Below, piece after piece: positions 30,475 through 41,491 of a DNA stretch of 64,000 bases. Position numbers and translations under genes: made by a program. The DNA comes from Corallium rubrum. Taxonomy: Eukaryota > Cnidaria > Anthozoa > Scleralcyonacea > Coralliidae. The notes under the pieces are model-generated. The model did no database searches, was not told where the DNA came from, and worked only from the letters and a program-made list of their open reading frames with translations. Numbering within the stretch: position 1 is the stretch's first letter; every line of letters starts with the position of its first letter. The stretch covers positions 62,001 through 126,000 of the forward strand of contig CAXIUP010000141.1 of NCBI GenBank assembly GCA_964035015.1, in the 5' to 3' direction.

Positions 30475-31505
30475 CTAGCCATACCGGTGTAGAAAAACAA
30501 TGAGATGGTGGCCATACTGGTGTACCAAAACAATGAAATGGTGGCCATACTGGTATACCAAAACAATGAAATGGTGGTCATACTGGGGTACCAAAACAAT
30601 GAAATGGTGGCCACACTGGGGTACTAAAACAATGAAATGGTGGCCATACTGGCGTACCAAAACAATGAAATGGTGGCCATACTGGTACACCAAAACAATG
30701 TAATGGTGCCCATACTGGTGTACCAATACAATGAAATGGTGGCCATACTGGTGTACCAAAACAATGAAATGGTGGCCATACTGGCATAGCAACAATGAAA
30801 TGGTGGCCATACTACTGTAGCAAAACATTGAAATGGTGACCATACTAGTGTAGCAAAACATTGAGATGGTGGCCATACTCGTGTACCAAAACATTGAAAT
30901 GGTGGCCATACTCGTGTGCCAAAACATTGAAATGGTAGCCATACGTACGGGTGCACAAAACTTTGAAATGGTGGCCATACTGGTGTGCCAAAACAATGAA
31001 ATGGTGCCCATACTGGCGTACCAATACAATGAAATGGTGGCCATACTGGTGTACCAAAACAATGAAATGGTGGCCATACTGGCGTAGCAAAACAATGAAA
31101 TGATGGCCATACTCGTGTAGCAAAACATTGAAATGGTGACCATACTAGTGTAGCAAAACATTGAGATGGTGGCCATACTCGTGTACCAAAACATTGAAAT
31201 GGTGGCCATACTGGTGTGCCAAAACATTGAAATGGTAGCCATACGAGTGCACAAAACAATGAAATGGTGGCCATACTGGTGTGCCAAAACATTGAAATGG
31301 TGGCCATATTGGTGTGCCATAACATTGAAATGGTGGCCATACTGGTGTGCCAAAACATTGAAATGGTGGTCATACTGGTGTGCCAAAACATTGAAATGGT
31401 GGCCATACTGGTGTGCCAAAACATTGAAATGGTGGCCATACTGGTGTGCCAAAACATTGAAATGGTGGCCATACTGGTGTGCCAAAACATTGAAATGGTG
31501 GATTG
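30475..31505. repeat. 33-bp minisatellite, about 31 units
   Basis: The unit is GAAATGGTGGCCATACTGGT followed by a 13-base half GTGCCAAAACATT (variants GTACCAAAACAAT and GTAGCAAAACATT). A few units are 31-35 bases long. Because 33 is divisible by 3 and the consensus has no stop in several frames, long frames of an 11-residue repeat appear on both strands (up to 336 codons on the minus strand). I treat these as artefacts. Confidence 0.95.
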
Positions 31506-31719
31506 GTGGTTGGCTTTATCAACTTTCTTTGTTCTTTGATTTACAGCACTTGGGCAACATTTTCAGGACAATTTAATTAATATTAACACATGTAAGATCA
31601 TGTAAATTGATCGAGAACACATTGACGGAGAATTTTCGTGTAAAGTTTGATCGAGTGCTACACATTTTCAGCGTACGGTTATCGAGATCGCCCACCAATC
31701 CACACGGGACGAAAATTCA
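31506..31719. other. Unique spacer between tandem arrays
   Basis: No gene or repeat recognised; it separates the 33-bp and 101-bp arrays. Confidence 0.5.
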
Positions 31720-32030
31720 GATTTACGTCAAATTTGCATACATGCAAATGTGATGCAAATTTGATCTTTAAATTTGCATCACCTTCGCAATGGTTGTTTT
31801 ATCATCTTTGCCACACTAAATTTGCACTATATACACACATATCTTTACACATGTGCAAATCTGACCGCTCAAATTTGCGTCAAATTTGAAATGGTTGTTT
31901 TTATCATCTTTGCCACACAAAATTTGCACAATATACACAAGCACCTTGACACATATGCAAATTCAAGGGTTTAAATTTGCAGCGAATTTGCAATGGTTGA
32001 TTTATCTCTCCCACACCAAATTTGCACTAC
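31720..32030 (+). repeat. 101-bp tandem repeat, three units
   Basis: AATGGTTG followed by TTATC-type words and CACAC(T/A)AAATTTGCAC recurs at 31790, 31891 and 31992, a period of 101-102 bases. Each unit contains several AAATTTGCA or TGCAAAT words on both strands, so single units are partly palindromic. Confidence 0.85.
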
Positions 32031-32040
32031 ATAAACGCGT

Positions 32041-35000
32041 ACGCATGTGTGGGGTGGGTGAATGTCGGTGGGTGTATGGTTGTGGTTGTATGGGGTTGTG
32101 TATGGTGGTGGGTGTATGGGGAGGGTGTATGGGGATGGGCGTATGGGCGTGGGGTTATGGTGGTGGGTGTATGGGGGTGGGTGTATCGTGGTGGGTGTAT
32201 GGGGGTGGGTGTATGGTGGTGGGTGTATGGGGGGTGGTGTATGGTGGTGGGTGTTTGGGGGTGGGTGTTTGGGGGTGGGTGTATGGGGGTGGGTGTAGGG
32301 GGTGGGTGTATGTGGTTGGTTATATGGGGATGTGTGTTGGGGGCGTGTGTATGGTGGTGGGTGTATGGGGGTGGGTGAATGTGGGTGGGTGTATCGTGGT
32401 GGGTGTTTGGGGTGGGTGTATGGGGGTAGGTGTATGGGTGTTGTGTATAGGGGGTTGGGTGTATGGGGGTGGTTGTATGATCTTGGGTACATGGGGGTGG
32501 GTGTTTGCGGGTGGGTGTTGGGGGTGGGTGTATGGGGGTGGGTGTATGGGGGTGGGTGAAGGGGGTGGGTGTATGGGGTTGGTTATATGGGGATGGGTGT
32601 TGGGGGCGGGTGTATGGTGGTGGGTGTATGGGGGTGGGTGAATGTGGGTGGGTGTATGGTGGTGGGTGTATGGGGGGGTGTGTATGGTGGTGGGTGTATG
32701 GGGTTGGGTGTATGGGGGTGGTTGTATGGGTGTGCGTGTATGGTGGTGGACGTATGGGGGGTATGGGTGTGGGTGTATGGGGGTGGGTGTATGGGGGTGG
32801 GTGTATGGGGGTGGGTGTATGGGGGTGGGTGTATGGGGGTGGGTGTATGGGGGTGGGTGTATGGGGGCGGGTGTATGTGGGTGGGTGTATGGGGGTGGAT
32901 GTATGGGGGTGGGTGTATGTGGGTGGGTGTATGGGGTGGGTGTGTGGGGGTAGGTGTATGGTGGTTGTGTATTGGGGGTGGATGTATGGGGGTGGGTGTA
33001 TGGGAGTGGGTGTATGGGGGTGTGTGTAGAGGGGGAGTGTATGGGGTTGGTTATAAGGGGATGTGTGTTGGGGGCGGGTGTATGGTGGTGGCTGAATGGG
33101 GGTGGGTGAATGTGGGTGGGTGTATGGTGGTGGGTGTTTGGGATGGATGTATGGGGGTAGGTGTATGGGGGTTGTGTATAGGGGTTGGGTGTATGGGGGT
33201 GGTTGTATGATGGTGGGTACATGGGGGTGGGTGTTTGCGGGAGGGTGTTGGGGGTGGGTATATGGGGGTGGGTGTAGGGGGTGGGTGTATGGGGTTGGTT
33301 ATATGGGGACGGGTGTTGGGGGCGGGTGTATGGTGGTGGGTGTATGGGGGTGGGTGAATGTTGGTGGGTGCATGGTGGTGGGTGTATGAGGGTGTGTGTA
33401 TGGTGGTGGGTTTATGGGGTTGGGTGTATGTGGGTGGTTGTATGGGTGTGCGTGTATGGTGGACGTATGGGGGGTATGGGTGTGGGTGTACGGGGGTGGC
33501 TGTATGGGGGTGGGTGTATGGTGGTGGATGTATGGGGATGTGTGTATATTGGTGGGTGTATGGGGGTGGTTGTATGGGAGTGCGTGTATGGTGGTGGGGG
33601 TATGGGGTTATGGGTGTGGGTGTATGGGTGTGGCTGTATGGGGGGTGGTGTATGGTCGTGGATGTTTGGGGGTGGGTGTTTGGGGGTGGGTGTATGGGGG
33701 TGGGTGTAGGGGGTGGGTGTATGGGGTTGGTTATCTGGGGCTGTGTTGGGGGTGGGTGTATGGTGGTGGGTGTATGGGGGTGGGTGTATGGGAGTCGGTG
33801 TATGGGGGCGGGTGTATATGGGTGGGTGTATTGGGTGGGTGTATTGGGGTAGGTGTATGAGGGTTGTGTATTGGGTGTGGGTGTATGGGGTTGGTCTATG
33901 GTGATGGGTGTGTGCGGGTGGGTGTATGGTGGTGGGTGTATGGGGGTGGTGTATGGTGGTGGGTGTTAGGGGGTGGGTGTTTGGGGGCGGGTGTATAGGG
34001 GTGGGTGTATGGGGGTGGGTGTATGGTGGTGGGTGTATGGGGGTGGGTGTATGGAGATGGGTGTTGGGGGCGGGTGTATGGTGGTGGGTGTGTGGGGTGG
34101 GTGAATGTCGGTGGGTGTATGGTTGTGGTTGTATGGGGTTGTGTATGGTGGTGGGTGTATGGGGGTGTGTGTATAGTGGTGGGTGTATGGGGTTGGGTGT
34201 ATGGGGGTGGTTGTATGGGTGTGCGTGTATGGTGGTGGACGTATGGGGGGTATGGGGGTGGGTGTATGGGGGTGGGTGTATGGGGGTGGGTGTATGGGGG
34301 TGGGTGTATGGGGTTGGGTGTATGGGGGTGGTTCTATGTGTGTGCCTGTATGTGGGTGGGCGTATGGGGGTGGGTGTATGGTGGCGGGTGTATGGGGTTG
34401 GGTGTATGGGGGTGGTTCTATGGGTGTGCGTGTATGGTGGTGGGTGTATGGTGGGTATGGGTGTGGGTGTATGGGGGTGCCTGTGTGGGGGTGGGTGTAT
34501 GGGGGTGGGTGTTTGGGGGGCGGGTGTATGGGGGCGGGTGTATGTGGGTGGCTGTATGGAGTGGGTGTATGGGGGTAGGTGTATGGGGGTTGTGTATTTG
34601 GGGTGGGTGTATGGGGGTGAGTGTATGGGGGTGGGTGTATGGGGGTGGGTATATGGGGGTGGGTGTATGGGGGTGGGTGTATGGTGGTGAGTGTGGTGTT
34701 GGGTGTATGGGGGGCGGGTGTATGGGGTTGGGTGTATGGGGGTGGGTGTATGGTGGTGGGTGTATGGTGGTGGATGTATGGGGGTGTGTGTATGGGGCTG
34801 GATGTATGGGGGAAGGTGTATGGGGGTGTTGTATTGGGGTGGGTGTATGGGGGTGGGTGTTTGGGGGTGGTTGTATTGGGGTGGGTGTATGGGGGTGGCT
34901 GTATGGGGGTGGGTGTATAGAGGTGGGTGAATGCTGGTGTGTGTATGGGGTGGGTGTAAGGTGCATGGTGGGTGTATGGTGGTGGGTGTGTGGGGTGGGT

Positions 35001-37850
35001 GTATGGTTGTGGGTGGATGGGTGTGGGTGTATGGTGGTGTGTGTATTGGGGGTGGTGTATGGTGGTGGGTGTTAGGGGGTGGGTGTTTGAGGGTGGGTGT
35101 ATGGGGGTGGGTGTATGGTGGTGGGTGTATGGTGGTGGGTGTATTGGGCGTGGTGTATGGTGGTGGGTGTTAGGGGTTGGGTGTTTGGGGGTGGGTGTAC
35201 GGGGTGGGTGCATGTGGGTGAGTGTATGGGGTGGGTGTATGGGGTGGGTGTATGCGGGTAGGTGTATGGGGGTGGTGTATTGGGGGTGGGTGTATTGGGG
35301 GTGTATGGGGGTGGGTGCATGGGGGTGTGTGTATGGGGGTAGGTGTATGGGGGTGGTGTATTGTGGGTGGGTGTATGGGGTGGGTGTATGGGGGTGGGTG
35401 TATGGGGGTGGTTGTATGGGGGTGTGGGTGTATGGGGGTGGCTGTATGGGGGTGGGTGTATGGGGGTTGGTGTATGTGGGCGGGTGTATGTGGCTGGGTG
35501 TATGGGGTGGGTGTATGGGGGTAGGTGTATGGGGTTTGTGTATTGGGGGTGGGTGTATGGGGGTGGGTGTATGGGGGTGGGTGTATGGGGGTGGGTGTAT
35601 GGTGGTGAGTGTGGTGTTGGGTGTATGGGGGCCGGTGTATTGGAGGTGGGTGTATGGGGGTGGGTGTAAGGGGGTGGGTGTATGGGGGTGGGTGTATGGG
35701 GGTGGGTGTATGGGGGTGGGTGTATGGGGGTGGGTGTATGGGGGTGGGTGTATGGGGGTGAGTGTGTGGTGGTGGGTGTATGGGGGAAGGTGTATGGGGG
35801 TGGTGTATTGGGGTGGGTGTATGGGGGTGGGTGTATGGGGGTGGTTGTATGGGGGTGGGTGTATGGGGGTGGCTGTATGGGGGTGGGTGTATGGAGATGG
35901 GTGTATGGGGGTGGGTGTATGGGGGTGGTTGTATGGGGGCGGGTGTATGGGGGTGGCTGTATGGGGGTGGGTGTATGGAGGTGGGTGTATGCTGGTGGGT
36001 GTATGGGGGTGGGTGTATGGTGGTGGGTGTATGGTGGTGGGTGTATGGGGATGGGTGTTGGGGGCGGGTGTATGGTGGTGGGTTTATGGTGGTTGGTGTA
36101 TGGGGGTGGGGGTATGGAGGTGGGTGTATGGAGGTGGGTGTATGGGTGTGGGTGTATGGGTGTGGGTGTATGGTGGTGGGTGTATGGTGGTGGGTGTATG
36201 GTGGTGGATGTATGGGGTTGAGTGTATGGGAGTGTGTGTATGGGGGTAGGTGTATGGGGGTGGTGTATTGTGGGTGGGTGTATGGTGGTGGGTCTATGGG
36301 GTTGGGTGTATGGGGGTGGATGGATGGGGCTGGGTGTATGGGGGTGGTGTTGGTGGTGGGTGTATGGGGGTGGGTGTATGGTGGTTGGTGTATATGGTAG
36401 TGGGTGTATGGTGGTGGGCGTATATGTTAGTGGGTGTATGGGGGTGAGTGTATGGGGGTGATGTATGGGGTGGGTGTATGGTTGTGGGTGTATGGGAGGT
36501 GGTGTATGGTGGTGGGTGTTAGGGGGTGGGTGTTTGAGGGTGGGTGTATGGGGGTGGGTGTATGGTGGTGGGTGTATGGTGGTGGGTGTATTGGGCGTGG
36601 TGTATGGTGGTGGGTGTTAGGGTTTGGGTGTTTGGGGGTGGGTGTACGGGGGTGGGTGCATGTGGGTGAGTGTATGGTGGCGGGTGTATGGGGTTGGGTG
36701 TATGGGGGTGGTTCTATGGGTGTGCGTGTATGGTTGTGGGTGTATGGGGGGTATGGGTGTGGGTGTATGGGGGTGGCTGTGTGGGGGTGGGTGTATGGGG
36801 GTGGGTGTTTGGGGGGCGGGTGTATGGGGGCGGGTGTATGTGGGTGGCTGTATGGGGTGGGTGTATGGGGGTAGGTGTATGGGGGTTGTGTATTTGGGGT
36901 GGGTGTATGGTGGTGAGTGTGGTGTTGGGTGTATGGGGGCCGGTGTATGGGGGTGGGTGTATGGTGGTGGGTGTATGGTGGTGGGTGTATGGTGGTGGGT
37001 GTATGGTGGTGGATGTATAGGGGTGTGTGTATGGGGCTGGATGTATGGGGGAAGGTGTATGGGGGTGTTGTATTGGGGTGGGTGTATGGGGGTGGGTGTA
37101 TGGGGGTGGGTGTATGGGGGTGGGTGTATGGGGGTGGTGTATGGGGGTGGGTGTATGGGGGTGGGTGTATGGGGGTGGGTGTATGGGGGTGAGTGTGTGG
37201 TGGTGGGTGTATGGGGGAAGGTGTATGGGGGTGGTGTATTGTGGGTGGGTGTATGGTGGTGGGTCTATGGGGTTGGGTGTATGGGGGTGGATGGATGGGG
37301 CTGGGTGTATGGGGGTGGTGTTTGTGGTGGGTGTATGGGGATGGGTGTATGGTGGTTGGTGTATATGGTAGTGGGTGTATGGTGGTGGGCGTATATGTTA
37401 GTGGGTGTATGGGGGTGAGTGTATGGGGGTGGTGTATGGGGGTGGGTGTATGGTTGTGGGTGTATGGGAGGTGGTGTATGGTGGTGGGTGTATGGGGGTG
37501 GGTGTATGTGGTGAGTGTATAGGGGTGTGTGTATGGGGTGCGTGTATGGGGGTGCGTGTATGGGGGTGGGTGTAAGGTGTTGGGTGTATGGTGGTGGGTG
37601 TATGGGGGTGGTGTATGGTGGTGGGTGTATGGTGTTGTGTGTATGGGGATGGGTGTATGGGGTCGGGTGTATGGTGGTGGGTGTATGGGGGTGGTGTGTG
37701 GGGGTGGTGTATGGTGGTGGGTGTATGGGGGTGGGTGTATGGTGGTGGGTGTATGGGGGTGGTGTATGGGGGTGGTGTATGGTGTTGTGTGTATGGGGAT
37801 GGGTGTATGGGGGTGTGTGTGTGGTGGTGGGTGTATGGGGGTGATGTATT
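32041..37850. repeat. G-rich 14-bp minisatellite array, 5.8 kb, with higher-order repeats
   Basis: More than 400 units of TGTATGGGGGTGGG and close variants run without interruption, G-rich on the plus strand throughout. Larger blocks recur: 35055-35235 matches 36488-36675, 34376-34600 matches 36668-36890, and 36246-36455 matches 37214-37430, down to rare variants. Each unit offers G-runs of five and three, so the strand can form many G-quadruplexes. The unit has no stop codon in most frames, giving spurious frames of up to 479 codons on both strands. Confidence 0.97.
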
Positions 37851-38139
37851 GGGGAAAGGGGGACACCCACCGTCCCTAGTTTCTGAAAACACTAGTTTTG
37901 TCTGGCAATTTGTTCCATAGTATATGACAATTTTTGTGGCAAAAATATGTCTAGCTCATTGTGAAAAAGGACTTCAACAGAAAAAATACTTATAGCATTG
38001 CACAATTGCAATGTGCAACTTCGAGCTTTATCTATTATTATCGTAACTTGCTGTGCACAAGTGCTAACCTTAACCCTAAATATTAGCTGAACCCCAACCT
38101 TAATTCCCACCCGACCCGCACATTAAACCAATTGTCACC
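37851..38139. other. Unassigned sequence
   Basis: Unique-looking sequence between the G-rich array and a MITE. No gene was found. Confidence 0.4.
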
Positions 38140-38143
38140 TTAA

Positions 38144-38668
38144 AGGGATATGGCAATAAAAATTATTTTTGTCTAATTTGTAAGAACATCAAGAATAGTT
38201 ATGAAGTGCGTTTACAAATTTTCATTAGATTTTTTATTTTTTAAGAAATTCGGCATTATTTGCATACGAATACGCTCGCCATCCGCCATTTTGGATATGC
38301 ATATCTATCGTCAGATATGCATGACGTCAAAAGCAGGGTAAAATTTGTCTAAACATTTCTTAATTTCCTAGGTATTTTAATGCAAAATCTTAAGTATTTT
38401 GATCTGATATATTTCAAATTGAAACTCTAACAATGTAAAAGAATTTTAGCTGACATTTCGCTACTGACTGCAATTTTTACAATGTTTACCCTGCTTGTGA
38501 CGTCACTTAATTAGATCTAATTGTGAAACAAGATGGCGGACGGCTTGTGTTTTTGTTCGCAAATATCTGAAAAAGTAAGCCAGCTAATGAAAATCTGTAA
38601 ACGTACTTTCTAACTTTTCTACATATTCTTACAAATTGGACAAAAATAATTTTTATTGCCATATCCCT
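38144..38668. mobile_element. piggyBac-like MITE, 525 bp, with TTAA target duplication
   Basis: The ends AGGGATATGGCAATAAAAAT and its reverse complement are flanked by TTAA at 38140-38143 and 38669-38672. The arms continue inward through ATTTTTGTCTAATTTGTAAG and further to a CATGACGTCAAAAGCAGGGT block mirrored by ACCCTGCTTGTGACGTCA, so the element is almost fully palindromic. TTAA duplications are the mark of piggyBac-type transposition. Confidence 0.8.
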
Positions 38669-38672
38669 TTAA

Positions 38673-39337
38673 CCTTCTCCTTAATCTCAATCATAAATAT
38701 TACCCTAACATCTTCAACCTCAATTTATAAACCATTCTCTACTGCCATTCACCAACACGTACAATACACCAAGGATGGTAAGACACAACCAGGATGTAAA
38801 TACCTGAGCCTTATGCTTTACTTTTACTTTACATTTTACAAAATACCACAAAATAATTCCAATTAAAGGCTTTTCTGAATGATTTTTCCCAATAAGAAAT
38901 GTTTGTTTGTATAATGATGTTGATCATCAGACTCTTATCCTTGTTCAGTTAACTTAATACAAAAACTTCATGCCCCCCCTTAAGAACTTATAAATTATTT
39001 CAGGGTCCCCCCAAAGGGAGTAGCAAAAATTTCAGGTCCCCCATTTTCTCACCCCCCCCCCCCCCCCTCCCCCATAATGAACGGTCCCTTAGCGTGCCCT
39101 GTGTGGCCCATGTGGACCCATAAGCCAAAGCGAGTGGAGATTCCTTCGAGCGAAAGAAAAAGTCAGTTTTAATTTGTTGTGTACTGTGAATAAAGCGTAA
39201 CAAGCAAAGCATTTGTAAGTGTATTCGATGATTTTGACCCAAGCGTACGAATAAATAAGCAAACAGCGGAATTTTTACTCACTTCCGGTATCCCACAATG
39301 CACTCGGCGCGTGTATTTCTTTGAAAGAACATTCAGA
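38673..39337. other. Upstream region of the ankyrin gene
   Basis: No gene. It contains a poly-C run at about 39052-39067. The 5' UTR and promoter of the ankyrin gene must lie in its last few hundred bases; I could not identify a TATA box with confidence. Confidence 0.4.
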
Positions 39338-39467
39338 ATGGCGTTATGGCAGGCTGCTGAGGACGGAGACTTGAGTAAAGTGAAACAACTTATTAATAGA
39401 GGAGCAAACGTAGAAGAAAAGGGAGGAGACTTGGAAGAAACACCTCTACACTACGCAGCTTGGAAAG
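39338..39467 (+). CDS. Ankyrin-repeat protein, exon 1
   Basis: Starts at ATG 39338 (context TTCAGAATGGCG), the first ATG in this frame after upstream non-coding sequence. It encodes MALWQAAEDGDLSKVKQLIN and then RGANVEEKGGDLEETPLHYA, the first ankyrin repeat and the start of the second. The exon ends AAAG|GTAACT, leaving one base of a codon (phase 1). No signal peptide, so the protein is cytosolic or nuclear. The frame joins exactly to exon 2 (WK-G-DIDIVEYL). Confidence 0.85.
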
Positions 39468-39558
39468 GTAACTAGAAATGTTTAATTATTGATTGATCAG
39501 AAGTCAAAGCGGTATTACGAAAACATAATAATACCCCTTTATTTTGCTTTCTTTATAG

Positions 39559-39945
39559 GAGATATCGATATAGTTGAATATCTTATTAAAAACAAAGCGG
39601 ATGTTCGTTGTACAGACAGCGGAGGTTCCTCTCCTCTTCATCGTGCCAGTCTAAATGGTCATTTGGAAGTTGTGAAACTTCTTCTTAGTAAAGGAAGTGA
39701 CTGCACATCTCGTGACCTTGGTGGCACTACTCCACTTCATCATGCATGCGTAGGAGGAGATCCAGCAGTGGCCGAGTGTCTTCTGCAGCATGGTGCTGAG
39801 ATAGATTCTCGAAGCGCAGCTGGATATTCTCCTTTTCGTCTTGCATGCATTACTAATAATTTAAGTGTGGTGCAATGCTTGGTAAACAATGGATGTGACA
39901 TTACAGCCAAAACTGAAGATGGCCAGTCTGGTCTCCAAATAGCTG
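39559..39945 (+). CDS. Ankyrin-repeat protein, exon 2 (main repeat block)
   Basis: The acceptor is CTTTATAG|GAGAT and the donor GCTG|GTGAGT, phase 1 at both edges. The exon encodes the rest of repeat 2 (GDIDIVEYLIKNKADV), two clear repeats (GGSSPLHRASLNGHLEVVKL and GGTTPLHHACVGGDPAVAEC), a further one with a changed TPLH box (AGYSPFRLACITNNLSVVQC) and the start of the next (DGQSGLQIA). The consensus G-x-TPLHxA...G-x-xxxV-xxLLxxGA is well kept. Such repeats stack into a solenoid that binds other proteins. The partner cannot be read from sequence. Confidence 0.9.
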
Positions 39946-40304
39946 GTGAGTATTATTTATGAACATTGTTGCATTAATATTCTCACTATATTGGATAAAT
40001 TTAACAAATATAGCTTTTTTTCTCTGGCCAGAACAATTTGAGACACATATTTTTTCTCAGGGATTAGTTGCTGGGTCAGTTGGTTGAGAAAAGAATGAAA
40101 ATAGAAAGTCTAAAGTCAGTCTTTTTTATAACCATTTAAGATAACTCACACTGGCCAAACAATGTGTAAACTAACAGGGTATTTTTGTGTTATGTTTCTC
40201 TTTTTTCTTATCTCTTTTGAGTCAACTTAGTTTAATTAATTAAAGAAATACAGCATGTATACTTACACTTGTTTATTGACATTGAGAAAAACATTGGACA
40301 TTAT
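39946..40304. other. Start of the 8.6-kb second intron
   Basis: Intron sequence without recognisable features. Confidence 0.5.
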
Positions 40305-41004
40305 AGGAGGGGGGTACTCCCATATACTGGTATTGGCTATACAGGGACATGTCATTTGAAAGGCTATGGTTTTTGCTATTTTTATTTTATTTGTTTACAT
40401 AGTTCACCAGTAGACAATTTGCTAGTATTAGCTGATAGCATGTATTTGATACTTCAAATCTGTTTGTATTTTATATCAAGCTTGTCATCCTATTAGTGGT
40501 TTATGTGTTTGAAAATGTAAGTGTTTCTTCTTTGAGTTCCAAATTGGTTTGAAATTTTGATTGACTTCTTTGCAAATTTGAAAAAGTTCCTTGCAAATCT
40601 CCAATGATATTTGCAATATTCCTATTTGCTAATGAAGTTCCTAACTTCCTGTTGAAAGTTCCTAACTTTTTAACTTCCTGTTTTGTGTAGTACTGTCTTT
40701 TACTGTGTTTACGCTTTCAAAAGATTGTTCAAAAATATTTAAATTACATGTGAGGACTATACTTATAATTTCTTGTTCAAAGAAACAAATCCAAAACTCA
40801 AACACATTCTACTTGGTTTGATTAGACATTAAGTTTGAATCATCACCACATCCCCAACTATGCCTGATTTTAAAATTAGCCACTAACAGTATCACATTGC
40901 TAATAGTTTACTATACTAAATAAATACATAAAAAATAGCAAAAACCGTAGTATTTTAAGTGGCATGTCCCTGTACAGCTAATATATGGGGATACACCCAT
41001 CCTC
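40305..41004. mobile_element. Foldback element with ACAGGGACATG arms
   Basis: TATACAGGGACATGTCATTT and a GGTTTTTGCTATTTTTA block near 40340-40390 pair with TAGCAAAAACCGTAG and GGCATGTCCCTGTACAGC near 40940-40980. The outer ends GGGGTACTCCCATATA and TATATGGGGATACACCC also pair. The interior of about 500 bases includes repeated CAAATTTG and AACTTCCTG words. No coding. Confidence 0.65.
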
Positions 41005-41491
41005 GTTCCCAGGGCCTCTTTGGTACACTGGAAAATTGGAGGCCCTGGTCAGATGCAAACGTTTGAAGCATGTGATTGGCTGGATGAAAATTATTGTCTA
41101 AAACAGGAAGTGGGCAAATATATTTTCAACTGGCAAATATATTTTCAACTGTCAAACAATGCTGTGAATAGAGTGAAGATTATCGCTAAGATAACACTGA
41201 AAACGTCTACAAATAAGGCCAATAAAATAGGATTCTTAAAGTGAGTCAGAACTGCAATGAGTTTCATCATTTATCTTTCAAAATCATTTTAGACAGAGCA
41301 ACATGTGACTCAGTGATGCTTTGTTGGTGATGCCAACTGTTTGTAAACAATCTACCTTTTGAATAAACTAAGCTTTTGAATAGCATTTTAGTAAGTGAAA
41401 TTGTGCAATTTTGACGAGTGGGAAGAACAGTAAACACCAGACCTTTCAGACATCATATTAAGCAACTTTTCTTTAAATAATAATACATGTA
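41005..41491. other. Intron sequence between two mobile elements
   Basis: No gene. A plus-strand frame of 74 codons (41020-41244) has no recognisable feature. Confidence 0.4.

Noticed and set aside
30475..31576. Frames of up to 336 codons of an 11-residue repeat on both strands
   Set aside because: They are translations of a 33-bp minisatellite whose unit is divisible by three and lacks stops; several frames and both strands are open equally, and units of irregular length switch the peptide.
32041..37866. Many frames of 60-479 codons (Gly/Val/Trp/Tyr/Cys-rich, or Pro/Thr/His-rich on the other strand)
   Set aside because: All are readings of the 14-bp G-rich array, open on both strands, with no start context, splice sites or unique sequence.
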